Shown: positions 36,169 to 45,993 of the stretch, piece after piece
Numbering within the stretch: position 1 is the stretch's first letter
How the letters are laid out: each line of letters starts with the position of its first letter
From: Pedobacter sp. Bi126
GTDB taxonomy: Bacteria > Bacteroidota > Bacteroidia > Sphingobacteriales > Sphingobacteriaceae
Direction of reading: 5' to 3'
DNA length: 64,000 nt
NCBI RefSeq assembly: GCF_918698245.1
Contig: NZ_CAKKMS010000004.1
Coordinates: 248,001 to 312,000 of the forward strand
Made by a program: the position numbers and the translations under genes
The notes under the pieces: model-generated
Seen by the model: only the letters and a program-made list of their open reading frames with translations
The model's database searches: none
Told to the model about the DNA's origin: nothing

Positions 36169-36876
36169 ATGAATGCAGTATCACAATTAGATCAAGTTAA
36201 AACCGGACCATGGAATGGTGGTCGTTCTCCGTGGTCGGTAGAATATGGTAAAATCATGATGTGGTTTTTCCTTTTGTCAGATGCTTTTACCTTTTCATCT
36301 TTATTGATCTACTACGGCGCTCAGCGTTTTTCTAAATTAACATGGCCTGATCCGGATTTGGTTTTCCAATCAATCCCTGGATTAAAAGAAAGCGGTGCCC
36401 CGTTAGTTTTTGTGGGTATCATGACTTTTATATTAATTCTTAGTTCCGTAACCATGGTTATGGCTGTTGAGGCTGGTCACCGTCGTGCAAAAAAAGAAGT
36501 AATCTGGTGGATGGTTGCTACTATTATTGGTGGTTTTATGTTCTTGGGCTGCCAGGCTTTAGAGTGGACACACTTATTCCATGAAGGTTTTGGATGGGGA
36601 AAAATTCCACCGATGGAAACATTACATCATTTATTTACAGGTGAGGTATCTTTAGTATCGGCACAGCAATTTTCTAACCTGTTCTTCACCATTACCGGTT
36701 TCCATGGTTTCCACGTATTTACTGGTGTTTTAATTAATATCATCATATTAGTGATGACCATTAATGGAAGTTTTGAGAAAAGAGGACACTATTTGATGGT
36801 AGAAAAAGTGGGTTTATACTGGCACTTTGTTGATTTAGTTTGGGTGTTTGTATTTACATTCTTCTATTTGGTTTAA
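36169..36876 (+). CDS. Cytochrome c oxidase subunit III (second)
   Basis: 235 residues. Typical subunit III motifs: KIMMWFFLLSDAFTFSSLLIYY, a central loop with EWTHLFHEGFGWG, ITGFHGFHVFTGVLINII and YWHFVDLVWVFVFTFFYLV. The histidine and glutamate pairs in the helices match the family. It is followed 25 bp later by subunit IV. Confidence 0.93.
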   Translation: MNAVSQLDQVKTGPWNGGRSPWSVEYGKIMMWFFLLSDAFTFSSLLIYYGAQRFSKLTWPDPDLVFQSIPGLKESGAPLVFVGIMTFILILSSVTMVMAVEAGHRRAKKEVIWWMVATIIGGFMFLGCQALEWTHLFHEGFGWGKIPPMETLHHLFTGEVSLVSAQQFSNLFFTITGFHGFHVFTGVLINIIILVMTINGSFEKRGHYLMVEKVGLYWHFVDLVWVFVFTFFYLV

Positions 36877-36901
36877 TTTATCATATTATAAAAATATTTT
36901 T

Positions 36902-37255
36902 ATGTCAGAGCACGCACATACAACAGAAGGCCATGAGCATGGCGAACATGCAGGAATGAATAAAGCCAAAATCTGGAAAGTAGCAGGTATTTTATCACTA
37001 ATTACAGGTATTGAGTTTATTATAGCACTTTGGCTTATTCCAGGGCATCATATTCCTCAGCATATCGGTAACTACATTTATATCGCTTTAACTTTGGTAA
37101 AGGCATTTTATATCGTAGCTTATTTTATGCACTTAAAGTTTGAGAAATTGGGCTTACAGCTTGCATTAACGGTATCATTTATTTTCATTATTTACTTTAT
37201 TGTTTTAATGCTGATAGAAGGTGGGTTCTTAAACATCCACATGATGAACCATTAA
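36902..37255 (+). CDS. Cytochrome c oxidase subunit IV
   Basis: 117 residues from ATG 36902 (MSEHAHTTEGHEHGEHAGMN); an upstream in-frame ATG at 36848 would overlap the subunit III gene and is rejected. His/Glu-rich N-terminus, then three helices (about 22-42, 50-72, 80-102) with YIVAYFMHLKFEKLGLQ, the prokaryotic COX4 pattern. The TAATG stop-start overlaps the next gene by one base. Confidence 0.92.
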   Translation: MSEHAHTTEGHEHGEHAGMNKAKIWKVAGILSLITGIEFIIALWLIPGHHIPQHIGNYIYIALTLVKAFYIVAYFMHLKFEKLGLQLALTVSFIFIIYFIVLMLIEGGFLNIHMMNH

Positions 37256-37950
37256 TGAAAAGAAGTCCTATAAAAAAGGTAATAATCCTGGTAAGCATTT
37301 TAGCTATACCGGGATTTTTGTTTTTTTACTTATTGCCACACTTTGCAAAGAACAGGTATAAGCGTTTACCCATCTTTGGTGAGAAAGTTGTTGCATCAAC
37401 CTTTCATAGCGAAAAAGGGAAAAAAATACCAGATACCATTTATCACCTGGTTCCTGATTTTAAACTCGTAAACCAACATAACGATACCATTACCTGGAAA
37501 TCGCTCGCGAACAAGATTGTGGTACTAAATTTATTTTATACCGGTGCCAACAACCAGGAAACAAGTAAATACATTAAGAAATTATCTGATGGGTATGAGC
37601 TAAAACCTTTGGTTAAGTTTTTAAGCCTCTCTGTCGATCCACTTGATAAAGGTAGAATAAAAGATTTTGCGGAGCATTTTAAGGCAAAAGCTGGAAAATG
37701 GGATTTTCTGGTTGGTGATACCATTCAAACTTATCCGCTGATCAGGAAAGGTTTGTTACTTGATGTAGTAACAGATGAAACGAAAGAGAAAACCAATTTT
37801 ATTTTTAGCAATAAAATAGTACTTATCGATAATCTACACCGTATACGTGGTATTTATGATGCAGATAACGCCGAGGCAAACGCCAGGTTGGAGGACGAAA
37901 TAAAAGTACTTATTGCAGAGTATTTGCGGAACGTTAAAGACGGCAGGTAA
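37255..37950 (+). CDS. SCO1/SenC-like thioredoxin-fold protein lacking the copper-binding cysteines
   Basis: 231 residues. A membrane anchor at about 9-28 is followed by a thioredoxin-like domain in the context and shape of SCO copper chaperones: VPDFKLVNQHNDTITWKSLANKIVVLNLF (65-94), FLSLSVDPLDKGRIKDF, KWDFLVGDT, FIFSNKIVLIDNLHRIRGIYD. SCO proteins have C-x3-C after the first strand; here that site reads FYTGANNQE (94-102) with Gly97 and Gln101 at the cysteine positions. Copper delivery by the usual chemistry is thus unlikely. It overlaps subunit IV by one base, so it is made together with the oxidase. Confidence 0.85.
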   Translation: MKRSPIKKVIILVSILAIPGFLFFYLLPHFAKNRYKRLPIFGEKVVASTFHSEKGKKIPDTIYHLVPDFKLVNQHNDTITWKSLANKIVVLNLFYTGANNQETSKYIKKLSDGYELKPLVKFLSLSVDPLDKGRIKDFAEHFKAKAGKWDFLVGDTIQTYPLIRKGLLLDVVTDETKEKTNFIFSNKIVLIDNLHRIRGIYDADNAEANARLEDEIKVLIAEYLRNVKDGR

Positions 37951-38033
37951 TTGGCTTAGCAGTTAGGGTTTTTAGCGTTTGGAGTCGGAAGTCGATACAA
38001 AATAATAATAATATAAAGAGATTTAAAAAACTC

Positions 38034-38576
38034 ATGGAAAATAGCCCAATTGAGAAAAAGTATAGCAAGTGGATCATCATTCTTTCTATTTTTATACCCC
38101 TAGCAGTAGCATTTTTATTCGTAGTAAAACTAAAAGATTTAGGTATCAATGCACCTACACTTCCTTTTTTACCGCCAATATATGCTACCATTAACGGAAT
38201 TACGGCTGTACTGTTGGTGGTTGCGGTTTGGGCCATAAAAAATGGTAAAATACAATTGCACCAAAACTTGATGAAAACCGCTATCGGCTGTTCTTTATTG
38301 TTTTTGGTAATGTATATCGCTTATCATATGACTACCCCATCTACCAAATTTGGTGGTGATGGTGCCATTAAATATGCCTACTTCTTTATCTTGTTAACGC
38401 ATATCCTATTGTCAATAGCCATTATTCCTCTGGTTTTGGTTACTTATGTAAGGGCATTGGCCGAGCGTTTCGATCGCCATAGAAAAATTGCAAGAATTAC
38501 ATTTCCATTATGGCTTTATGTTGCAATAACTGGTGTAGTGGTCTATTTGATGATTTCACCATATTATCAATATTAG
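38034..38576 (+). CDS. DUF420 membrane protein, oxidase-assembly associated
   Basis: 180 residues, five helices, DUF420 family. Visible pattern: INAPTLPFLPPIYATINGITAVLLVVAVWAIKNGK, LHQNLMKTAIGCSLLFLVMYIAYH, and FFILLTHILLSIAIIPLVLVTYVRAL with conserved histidines. Its Bacillus/Staphylococcus relative CtaM aids maturation of a heme A oxidase; a similar role is inferred from position here. It closes the oxidase locus before a terminator. Confidence 0.9.
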   Translation: MENSPIEKKYSKWIIILSIFIPLAVAFLFVVKLKDLGINAPTLPFLPPIYATINGITAVLLVVAVWAIKNGKIQLHQNLMKTAIGCSLLFLVMYIAYHMTTPSTKFGGDGAIKYAYFFILLTHILLSIAIIPLVLVTYVRALAERFDRHRKIARITFPLWLYVAITGVVVYLMISPYYQY

Positions 38577-38602
38577 CGTTTTTCGCTTAGAAAGTGCTGA
38601 AG

Positions 38603-38628
38603 CCTTACCTAACAAGTAAGGTTTTTTT
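38603..38628 (+). terminator. Terminator at the end of the respiratory operon
   Basis: A 6-bp stem CCTTAC / GTAAGG with a 7-base loop is followed by seven or more T. It separates the oxidase genes from the sigma factor gene. Confidence 0.8.
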
Positions 38629-38753
38629 TATTTAATGTTACTTAGCCAGAACATCATATTTGTTTTAACCCAATTTTTTTTTCACTTTTATGTATATTAC
38701 ATCTCAAAAAAAACACTTATAATTTGTAGATGAGCAGGTAGATCGACTAATTT

Positions 38754-39353
38754 ATGGCGCCAGGAAGGACAGAAGATGAACGTAAGCTTATAGAAAAAAT
38801 CGTAGAGGGAGATGAGCAGGCTTTTTCTGTTTTGTTCTTCAAATATCTTCCTGTACTCCACATTTTTGCCGCTAAGTTCTCTAAATCTGAAGATGCCGCT
38901 GAAGAAATTATTCAAGATTCATTTTTGAGGGTTTGGCTAAATCGCGATAAATTAGCTGAAGTCGATAATGTGAAAGCCTATCTATATAAATATGTTTCTA
39001 ACGAATGTTTAAGCTACTTGCGTAAAAAATTAAAAGAAGATAGAGTTGTGGATGCATTTGTGGCTAAGCAACAAAATAGCCATAACAATACGGTAGAAAC
39101 CATTAATTTAAACGAGGTAACGAAAATTATTGCTATTGCTGTTGAAAAATTACCTGAGCAACGCAAAAATATATATCAATTGAGCAGACGCGATGGTAAA
39201 ACCATACCTGAAATTGCAGAAATACTCAATATCTCGCCTAATACGGTTAAAAATGCCCTAGTAATTGCCCTTAAATCGATACGTATACACCTCGATCAAC
39301 ATGGGATTGTATTCTTTTTTCCAATTGTTTTTTCTTTTTTGAAAATAAAATAG
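38754..39353 (+). CDS. ECF RNA polymerase sigma factor
   Basis: 199 residues, sigma-70 family group IV. Region 2: GDEQAFSVLFFKYLPVLHIFAAKF and DAAEEIIQDSFLRVWLNRDKL; region 4: KLPEQRKNIYQLSRRDGKTIPEIAEILNISPNTVKNAL. The C-terminus is hydrophobic (FFFPIVFSFLKIK). It begins the cell-surface signalling set sigma-FecR-SusC, in which binding of substrate by the outer-membrane receptor releases the sigma factor from FecR. Confidence 0.94.
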   Translation: MAPGRTEDERKLIEKIVEGDEQAFSVLFFKYLPVLHIFAAKFSKSEDAAEEIIQDSFLRVWLNRDKLAEVDNVKAYLYKYVSNECLSYLRKKLKEDRVVDAFVAKQQNSHNNTVETINLNEVTKIIAIAVEKLPEQRKNIYQLSRRDGKTIPEIAEILNISPNTVKNALVIALKSIRIHLDQHGIVFFFPIVFSFLKIK

Positions 39354-39415
39354 AAAAAAATTAATATCCCGATAGTCCTAATTTTCTTTTGCTGCTTCTT
39401 AGTATCAGAATCTTT

Positions 39416-40576
39416 ATGGAAGAACGTATACATTATCTCTTACAACAGTTTACAGCTAAGACCTTAAGCGAGGCCGAAAGGGAAGAACTTTTAATTTTAG
39501 CAGAAAACAGCACATCATTGCTTTCTGACGAAATCGTGAAAATGATTATCGCAGAAGAAGAACATGCGGTTAATGTTGTTGCGGAAAAATGGAATCCCGT
39601 CCTAAATAAAATTCTAGCGGTAGATAAACCAAGCCGATCGCCTAAACGGATTTTAATGAAGCGCTTAAAATGGGCTGCTGCTGCAGTTGTTTTTATTGTG
39701 TTTTCATTCACCGCTTACCTCTCTTTACAGAAAAAGAAAGAGCACGTTTTTGTTAGTGACGTGGCGCCGGGAAAAAATAAAGCTATTCTCACCCTGGCCG
39801 ATGGAAAGAAAATTTCACTTTCAGATGCGATGAATGGCGATGTTGCCAAAGAAGCCGGCTTCTCTATCACCAAAACTGCCGATGGTCAATTGGTGTATAA
39901 CATGGCTGGATCAGAAAATGTAAATGATGCGAGCTTAAATACCATTTCAACCCCAAATGGTGGCGAATGGCAAATCCAGTTGCCCGATGGTTCTACTGTT
40001 TGGCTAAATGCAGCATCTTCAATTCAGTATTCGTTAAATATCGGAACGGCTAAGCAGCGCTTGGTGAAATTAGATGGGGAGGCTTATTTTGAAGTAGCTA
40101 AAAATGTAGCACATCCTTTTATTGTAGAAACCGATAAACAGTCTGTTGAGGTATTGGGTACGCACTTTAATATTAATAGTTATAAAGATGAAAGGGTAAC
40201 TAAAACTACTTTGTTGGAAGGAAGCGTACGAGTTTCACATAATACTACCAATGAGAGCGAGGTGCTTAAACCTGGCGAGCAATCTTTGGTATCTGTTTCT
40301 GGCATGGATGTAAAAGAAGTAAATGTTGATGAAGCAATAGCATGGAAAAACGGCTATTTTATGTTCGATAACGAACGGCAAGAAAGCATTTTACGTAAAG
40401 TTGCCCGTTGGTATAATGTAGAAATAGAATACGCAGATGCGGATGCAAAAAATGTGATGTACTACGGAACGGTAAGCCGTTTTGAAAAAATATCGAAAGT
40501 GTTAACCAAACTTGAGCAAACTGGTGAAGTACGTTTCGATATTAAAGGCAATAAAGTTATTGTCTATAAAGAATAA
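39416..40576 (+). CDS. FecR-family anti-sigma factor
   Basis: About 386 residues from ATG 39416 (MEERIHYLLQQFTAKTLSEAE); an upstream ATG at 39389 adds nine unlikely residues. Cytoplasmic sigma-binding N-terminus, one membrane helix at about 82-102 (WAAAAVVFIVFSFTAYLSL), then a periplasmic FecR domain (VSDVAPGKNKAILTLADGKKI, TPNGGEWQIQLPDGSTVWLNAAS, VEVLGTHFNI) and a C-terminal DUF4974 domain (about 315-386). It pairs with the sigma factor 62 bp upstream and senses the STN domain of the receptor. Confidence 0.94.
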   Translation: MEERIHYLLQQFTAKTLSEAEREELLILAENSTSLLSDEIVKMIIAEEEHAVNVVAEKWNPVLNKILAVDKPSRSPKRILMKRLKWAAAAVVFIVFSFTAYLSLQKKKEHVFVSDVAPGKNKAILTLADGKKISLSDAMNGDVAKEAGFSITKTADGQLVYNMAGSENVNDASLNTISTPNGGEWQIQLPDGSTVWLNAASSIQYSLNIGTAKQRLVKLDGEAYFEVAKNVAHPFIVETDKQSVEVLGTHFNINSYKDERVTKTTLLEGSVRVSHNTTNESEVLKPGEQSLVSVSGMDVKEVNVDEAIAWKNGYFMFDNERQESILRKVARWYNVEIEYADADAKNVMYYGTVSRFEKISKVLTKLEQTGEVRFDIKGNKVIVYKE

Positions 40577-40857
40577 CCTGAAAAGATGAAGGCGTAACTA
40601 ACCTTTATCTCTAAAAACAAAACTAATTAATCAACAATAACCTAAAACCACTACAACTAAATGAATATACTTCGACAAACCTCCTAACGATTCAAAAGTT
40701 GAATAAATAAAAAAGGAGTGCTTGCAACACCCCCTTTATTATCTGTTTAGCTATTCCGTAAACCGGAATCGATTAAAATTAATTATTTCTTGGATAACCG
40801 CGAAACGCTTTTTGGCGTCTAAACTTTATTGCGCTTCGCACAAAAACAGACTATTAA
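40577..40857 (+). other. Leader region between fecR and susC
   Basis: 281 bp without a gene. An imperfect hairpin AAAGGAGTG-loop-CACCCCCTTT lies near 40712-40737, and GTAAACCGGAATCG is at about 40757-40770. Such long leaders with this hairpin precede many FecR-linked susC genes in this group; a terminator or attenuator separating fecR from the abundant susC transcript is plausible but unproven. Confidence 0.4.
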
Positions 40858-43800
40858 ATGTACAAAATTTATATTAGAATTTTATGTACGCATCGACGCT
40901 ACATACCTAAATTGCTATTAATTATGAAGTTAGTTACGGTCATATTACTTGCCTCGCTAATGCAGGTAAGTGCAGCTTCATTTGGCCAGCTGGTTACATT
41001 AAAAGAAAGAAATGTAACATTAGAAAAAATGTTTAGGGAAATCAGACAGCAATCTGGTTACGATGTATTATTATCAACCAACACCATTAAAAGCACTACT
41101 ACTTTAAATGCCAATTTTAATAATGCAACTATAGAAGAAGTAATGACTAAGATTATTTCTGGTCGGGATTTAACCTATACTATTGAAGATAAAACAATTT
41201 TAATCAAACCAAAAGAGAAGAGTATTTTCGATAAGATTGTCAACTATTTTGCTGTTATTGAAGTAAAAGGAAGGGTATCGGATGATAATGGGAGTGGAAT
41301 CCCAGGTGCAAGTATCCGTGAAAAGGGAACGACAAACTCTACGACAACCAACGCAAATGGTGAATATACCATTAGAGTAAGTGATGCGGGTACACTTGTT
41401 TTTAGTTATGTAGGTTATAACCCAATTGAACTGGAGGTTAATAACCGCACGAAAATTAACGTAAACCTGAAAGAAAATGTTAATGATCTAAAAACGGTTG
41501 ATGTAGTATCCACTGGTTACCAAAATATACAGAAAAAGTTATTTACCGGATCTGCAACGACCGTTAAGGGAAGCGATGTAAAGCAAGATGGTGTTGTGGA
41601 TGTTAGCCGGATGTTAGAGGGCCGTGTTGCAGGGGTTTCGGTGCAGAACGTTTCGGGTACTTTTGGTACAGCACCGAAAATCCGTGTTCGTGGAGCTACT
41701 TCCATTTCAGGAGAGAATAAGCCTCTTTGGGTAGTTGACGGAATTGTATTGGAGGATATTGTTAACATTTCTAACGATCAGTTGTCGAGTGGAGACGCTT
41801 TAACGTTAATCGGTTCATCGGTAGCAGGAATAAATGCCGATGATATTGAAAGCTTTAATATTTTAAAAGACGCATCTGCAACTGCACTTTATGGTGCCAG
41901 AGCCATGAATGGCGTGGTGGTAATTACCACCAAAAAAGGAAAGATTGGAAATACAACTATTAATTATAGTGGTAACTTTTCTTCGTTCTTAAAACCAGAT
42001 TACGATTCGTACAATATCATGAATTCTGCAGATCAGATGTCTTTGTACGCGGAAGTTTATAGAAAAGGTGGATTATCTCCAAACATCGTAAACGGAATGA
42101 ACGGAGGTGTTTTTGCTAAAATGTACCAGGAAATTAATAAGTATAACAGTAGTACCGGTCAATTTGGTGTTGTTAATACGCCAGAAGGAAGAGCAGCATT
42201 TTTGCGAAAATATGCAACAGCTAATACCGACTGGTTTGATGTACTTTTCAAAAATTCTTTTGTACAAGAACATTCAATCAGTATTTCTTCGGGTTCTGAA
42301 AAATCACAGCATTATTTCTCAGTTGGTTACTATAATGATAATGGATGGTCTATTGCTGATAACGTGAAGCGATATACCATGAACCTTCGTGGAAATTATA
42401 CACTTTCCCCTAAAATTAATATTGGCTTATTAGCTACAGGTGCATATAGGCAACAAAGAGCTCCAGGCACATTGGGTAGAACCAGTAATGTAGTAGAAGG
42501 AACGTATACACGTGATTTTGATATCAATCCTTTCAGCTATGCATTAAATACTAGCCGAACAATTAGGGCCTTTGATGATAATGGTAATCTGGAATATTTT
42601 ACCAGAAATTATGCACCATTTAATATCCTTAACGAAACAGAAAACAACCACATCGATTTGGATATGTTGGATATGAAAATGCAAGGGGAATTTAACTACA
42701 AGTTTATTAAAAACTTTGAGTTCAGATCGGTAGGTGCAATGCGTTATGTTAAAACAACCCGCGAGCACAAAATTACTGAGTATTCTAACATGGCTACAGC
42801 TTACCGTTATGCGCCAAATTCTACTATTGCCAATGCCAATATTTTCTTATACGATGATCCAGATCATCCAGAAATTATTGATAAAGAAAGTGTACTTCCT
42901 CAAGGAGGATTCTATAATAGAAATGATGATTATCTCTTAAACTTCAACGTAAGAAATCAAATAGATTGGAAACAAGATTTTGGTAAACATGCACTTGGTG
43001 CCTTTATTGGTCAAGAGATCAAATTTGCAAACCGCCAAAACAGTTTCAATAATGGATATGGTTACCAATACGATAAAGGGGGCGAACCATTTATTGACTA
43101 TAGGATCATTAAAATGCTACTAGAAGGAAATTATAATTACTATGGTATGGATAGATTTTTTGATAGATATGCAGCTTTCTTTTTAAACGGTAGTTATTCT
43201 TACGATTCTAAATATGTATTTAATGGAACATTCAGATATGATGGAAGTAACCGTTTGGGTGAAAGTGCCGTTGCAAGATGGCTTCCAACCTGGACGTTAA
43301 GTGCAGCCTGGAACGTAGATCAAGAAGAATTTATTAAAAACATTTCGCAAATAAGTTACTTAAAAGTAAGAGGCGGCTACGGTTTAACAGCAAGTATGGG
43401 TAGTGCTACTAACTCATCTGTAGTTTTAGCCAATAGCACTACTTTAAGGCCAAGATTATCTGAAGTAGAGCCCCGCATTACTTTAAATGGTTTAGAGAAT
43501 TCGGAACTTACCTGGGAAAAACAATATGAAGCAAACATTGGGGTAGACTTAGGTTTGTTCCAAAGCCGTTTAAATGTATCATTGGATTATTATAATAGAA
43601 AAGGTTTTGATCTTATCGGCAACTTTAGAACCTCCGGTATCGGCGGTGAGTTTACAAAATCAGCTAATTATGCTGATATGAATTCGCATGGATTTGAAGT
43701 AAACTTAAGTGGTATGCCTGTTAAAACAGCCGATTTTAAATGGAATACCACCTTTACGTTTGGATACAATAAAAACACCATTACCAATTTAAAAAGCAAA

Positions 43801-44511
43801 CCACGTATTTATGATTTAATTATCCCGGAAGGCGGGCCTAAAGAAGGTGGTGCGGTGAGAGGATTATATTCTATCGACTTTCAAAAACTAAATAGTTTAG
43901 GTGTTCCAGTATTTACAAACGAAAGTGGTGTAACCAGCAGTAATGTATATGTACAAAGCACAACTACTGATTACCTTAAATATGAAGGCGCTGTTGATCC
44001 ACTTTATACTGGTGGTTTGAATAATACTTTCAATTATAAAAATTTCGCTTTAAACGTATTTGTTTCTTATCAAGCTGGAAATAAAATAAGGTTAACAAAT
44101 GTTTTTGCAACTAATTATGATGATAGTGATGCCATGCCGAGAGAGTTTTTAGATAGATGGACTTTACCAGGTGATGAAGCTATTACCAATGTGCCATCAA
44201 TTGCCGATTATTTATTGAGAAAATCTTTAACAGGTACTTATCCTTATACGGCATACAATTATTCTTCAGATCGAGTTGCTGATGGTTCTTTTGTACGACT
44301 GAAACAGGTTTCGCTTGCATATAACTTATCTACAAAATATGCAAAATCAATCGGTTTAAACTCGTTATCGTTAAAACTGCAAGGAAATAACATTTGGTTA
44401 ATCTATGCTGATAAAAAACTAAAAGGGCAAGATCCTGAGTTTTTTGGATCTGGTGGTGTAGCATTGCCAATACCCAGACAAATTACTTTATCCCTAAAAG
44501 TTGGTATTTAA
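40858..44511 (+). CDS. SusC/RagA-family TonB-linked outer-membrane receptor
   Basis: 1217 residues. A long N-terminal signal (MYKIYIRILCTHRRYIPKLLLIMKL up to SAASFGQ). An STN signalling domain at about 45-105 (VTLEKMFREIRQQSGYDVLL) is matched to the upstream FecR. A carboxypeptidase-D-like domain follows (IEVKGRVSDDNGSGIPGASIREKG, about 133-215), then the plug (NILKDASATALYGARAMNGVVVITTKKG) and a large barrel ending RQITLSLKVGI. It imports a bulky substrate with its SusD partner; the ligand is unknown. Confidence 0.95.
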   Translation: MYKIYIRILCTHRRYIPKLLLIMKLVTVILLASLMQVSAASFGQLVTLKERNVTLEKMFREIRQQSGYDVLLSTNTIKSTTTLNANFNNATIEEVMTKIISGRDLTYTIEDKTILIKPKEKSIFDKIVNYFAVIEVKGRVSDDNGSGIPGASIREKGTTNSTTTNANGEYTIRVSDAGTLVFSYVGYNPIELEVNNRTKINVNLKENVNDLKTVDVVSTGYQNIQKKLFTGSATTVKGSDVKQDGVVDVSRMLEGRVAGVSVQNVSGTFGTAPKIRVRGATSISGENKPLWVVDGIVLEDIVNISNDQLSSGDALTLIGSSVAGINADDIESFNILKDASATALYGARAMNGVVVITTKKGKIGNTTINYSGNFSSFLKPDYDSYNIMNSADQMSLYAEVYRKGGLSPNIVNGMNGGVFAKMYQEINKYNSSTGQFGVVNTPEGRAAFLRKYATANTDWFDVLFKNSFVQEHSISISSGSEKSQHYFSVGYYNDNGWSIADNVKRYTMNLRGNYTLSPKINIGLLATGAYRQQRAPGTLGRTSNVVEGTYTRDFDINPFSYALNTSRTIRAFDDNGNLEYFTRNYAPFNILNETENNHIDLDMLDMKMQGEFNYKFIKNFEFRSVGAMRYVKTTREHKITEYSNMATAYRYAPNSTIANANIFLYDDPDHPEIIDKESVLPQGGFYNRNDDYLLNFNVRNQIDWKQDFGKHALGAFIGQEIKFANRQNSFNNGYGYQYDKGGEPFIDYRIIKMLLEGNYNYYGMDRFFDRYAAFFLNGSYSYDSKYVFNGTFRYDGSNRLGESAVARWLPTWTLSAAWNVDQEEFIKNISQISYLKVRGGYGLTASMGSATNSSVVLANSTTLRPRLSEVEPRITLNGLENSELTWEKQYEANIGVDLGLFQSRLNVSLDYYNRKGFDLIGNFRTSGIGGEFTKSANYADMNSHGFEVNLSGMPVKTADFKWNTTFTFGYNKNTITNLKSKPRIYDLIIPEGGPKEGGAVRGLYSIDFQKLNSLGVPVFTNESGVTSSNVYVQSTTTDYLKYEGAVDPLYTGGLNNTFNYKNFALNVFVSYQAGNKIRLTNVFATNYDDSDAMPREFLDRWTLPGDEAITNVPSIADYLLRKSLTGTYPYTAYNYSSDRVADGSFVRLKQVSLAYNLSTKYAKSIGLNSLSLKLQGNNIWLIYADKKLKGQDPEFFGSGGVALPIPRQITLSLKVGI

Positions 44512-44522
44512 TAAGAATTAAA

Positions 44523-45977
44523 ATGAAGAAATATATAATTTATACGTTCATCACTCTTGCAGCATTTGGTTCAGGCTGTAAGAAATATTTAGAGGTATCG
44601 CCAGATCAGCGTACCAAATTAAACACACCTGAGAAAGTTTCTGAATTATTGGTTACAGCTTATCCTGGTGGAAGTTATGTGATGGTAGCAGAAGCAATGT
44701 CTGATAACCCATCTTTCGTGAGTTTAACAGGACTTGATAAACCTGAAAATAGAGATGCTTACTACTGGAGAGATGTTCAGGGCACTGGACAGGACACGCC
44801 AAATAACTATTGGAATAACTGTTACGAAGCAATTGCCGCTGCAAACCAGGCGCTGGATGCAATTGATAAAGCAACAGATCAACAGAATTATACACATCAA
44901 AGAGGAGAGGCACTAGTAGCAAGAGCTTATGCACACTTTATGTTGGTTACTTTCTTTTCGAAATGTTATGATAGTGCAACAGCGGCTTCAGATTTAGGTA
45001 TTCCATATGTTACCAAGCCAGAAACAGTGGTGCTGAGAAATTACGATCGTAAAACGGTGGCTTATGTTTACGAGCAGATAGAAAAAGATTTGCTTGAAGG
45101 CATTCCGCTAATAAAAGACGAACTTTATAGAGTACCTGCTTATCACTTTACCCGTAAAGCGGCAAATGCTTTTGCTACACGTTTTTATTTGTTTAAGAAA
45201 GATTATGAGAAGGTGATTACCTATGCTAATCTGGCTTTCCCTTCTAACAACTTTGCTACAAACGTAAGACCTTGGTTCGCTTATTCTGCACCAACAGGTG
45301 GTTCAAATGAAGTTGCTCAAAACATGTCGAGTGCTGCAAATCCTGGTAATTTGTTGTTGGCAGAAACTGCATCTTGGAGCGCCAGGAATTACAAAACTAC
45401 GATCTATTCTCTAAGCCAAAATAGGTTGAATACGATTACTGCCCCATTAGGTATAAGCTTAAATGCATATCAGCGATACTCTAACTCTTCAACCTTTTAC
45501 TTTATCCCTAAACATTACGAACATTTTGTACGGACCAGTATAAATGCAAGCACTGGAGTTGGATATGTGATGCAAACACTATTAACTACTGAAGAGGTTT
45601 TGTTGAATAGAGCCGAAGCTTATATTATGAGAGACAGACTTAGTGATGCTTTGGTTGATATGAATACATTAATCAGCCAAAGAGTTACCGGTTATGTAGC
45701 ATCTACCCACAATTTTACTGATGCTAAAATTAAGAGCTTTTACACTTCAAGAACCTCCGATGTCAAACAAGCATATATATACGCTTTGTTGGATTTGAAA
45801 AGGGCAGAGTTTGTAGAAGAAGGAATGCGTTGGATGGATATTTTAAGGTATAAGTTACCTGTTAGTCACCTGGATCCAGATGGAAATAATGTAGAGTTAG
45901 CAGCTGATGATTTGAGAAAAGTTTGGCAGTTGCCAAGTGAAGTAACCTTAGCAGGAATGCAACAAAATCCTAGATAA
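44523..45977 (+). CDS. SusD/RagB-family substrate-binding lipoprotein
   Basis: 484 residues. Lipobox FGSGCKKYLEVSP (Cys19). TPR-like SusD fold with NYWNNCYEAIAAANQALDAID, the helix pair GEALVARAYAHFMLVTFFSKCY (about 128-149), and the C-terminal LLTTEEVLLNRAEAYIMR and LKRAEFVEEGMRWMDILRYKL. It forms the surface lid over the SusC receptor encoded 11 bp upstream. Confidence 0.94.
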   Translation: MKKYIIYTFITLAAFGSGCKKYLEVSPDQRTKLNTPEKVSELLVTAYPGGSYVMVAEAMSDNPSFVSLTGLDKPENRDAYYWRDVQGTGQDTPNNYWNNCYEAIAAANQALDAIDKATDQQNYTHQRGEALVARAYAHFMLVTFFSKCYDSATAASDLGIPYVTKPETVVLRNYDRKTVAYVYEQIEKDLLEGIPLIKDELYRVPAYHFTRKAANAFATRFYLFKKDYEKVITYANLAFPSNNFATNVRPWFAYSAPTGGSNEVAQNMSSAANPGNLLLAETASWSARNYKTTIYSLSQNRLNTITAPLGISLNAYQRYSNSSTFYFIPKHYEHFVRTSINASTGVGYVMQTLLTTEEVLLNRAEAYIMRDRLSDALVDMNTLISQRVTGYVASTHNFTDAKIKSFYTSRTSDVKQAYIYALLDLKRAEFVEEGMRWMDILRYKLPVSHLDPDGNNVELAADDLRKVWQLPSEVTLAGMQQNPR

Positions 45978-45993
45978 CCTAAATTTTATCAAC

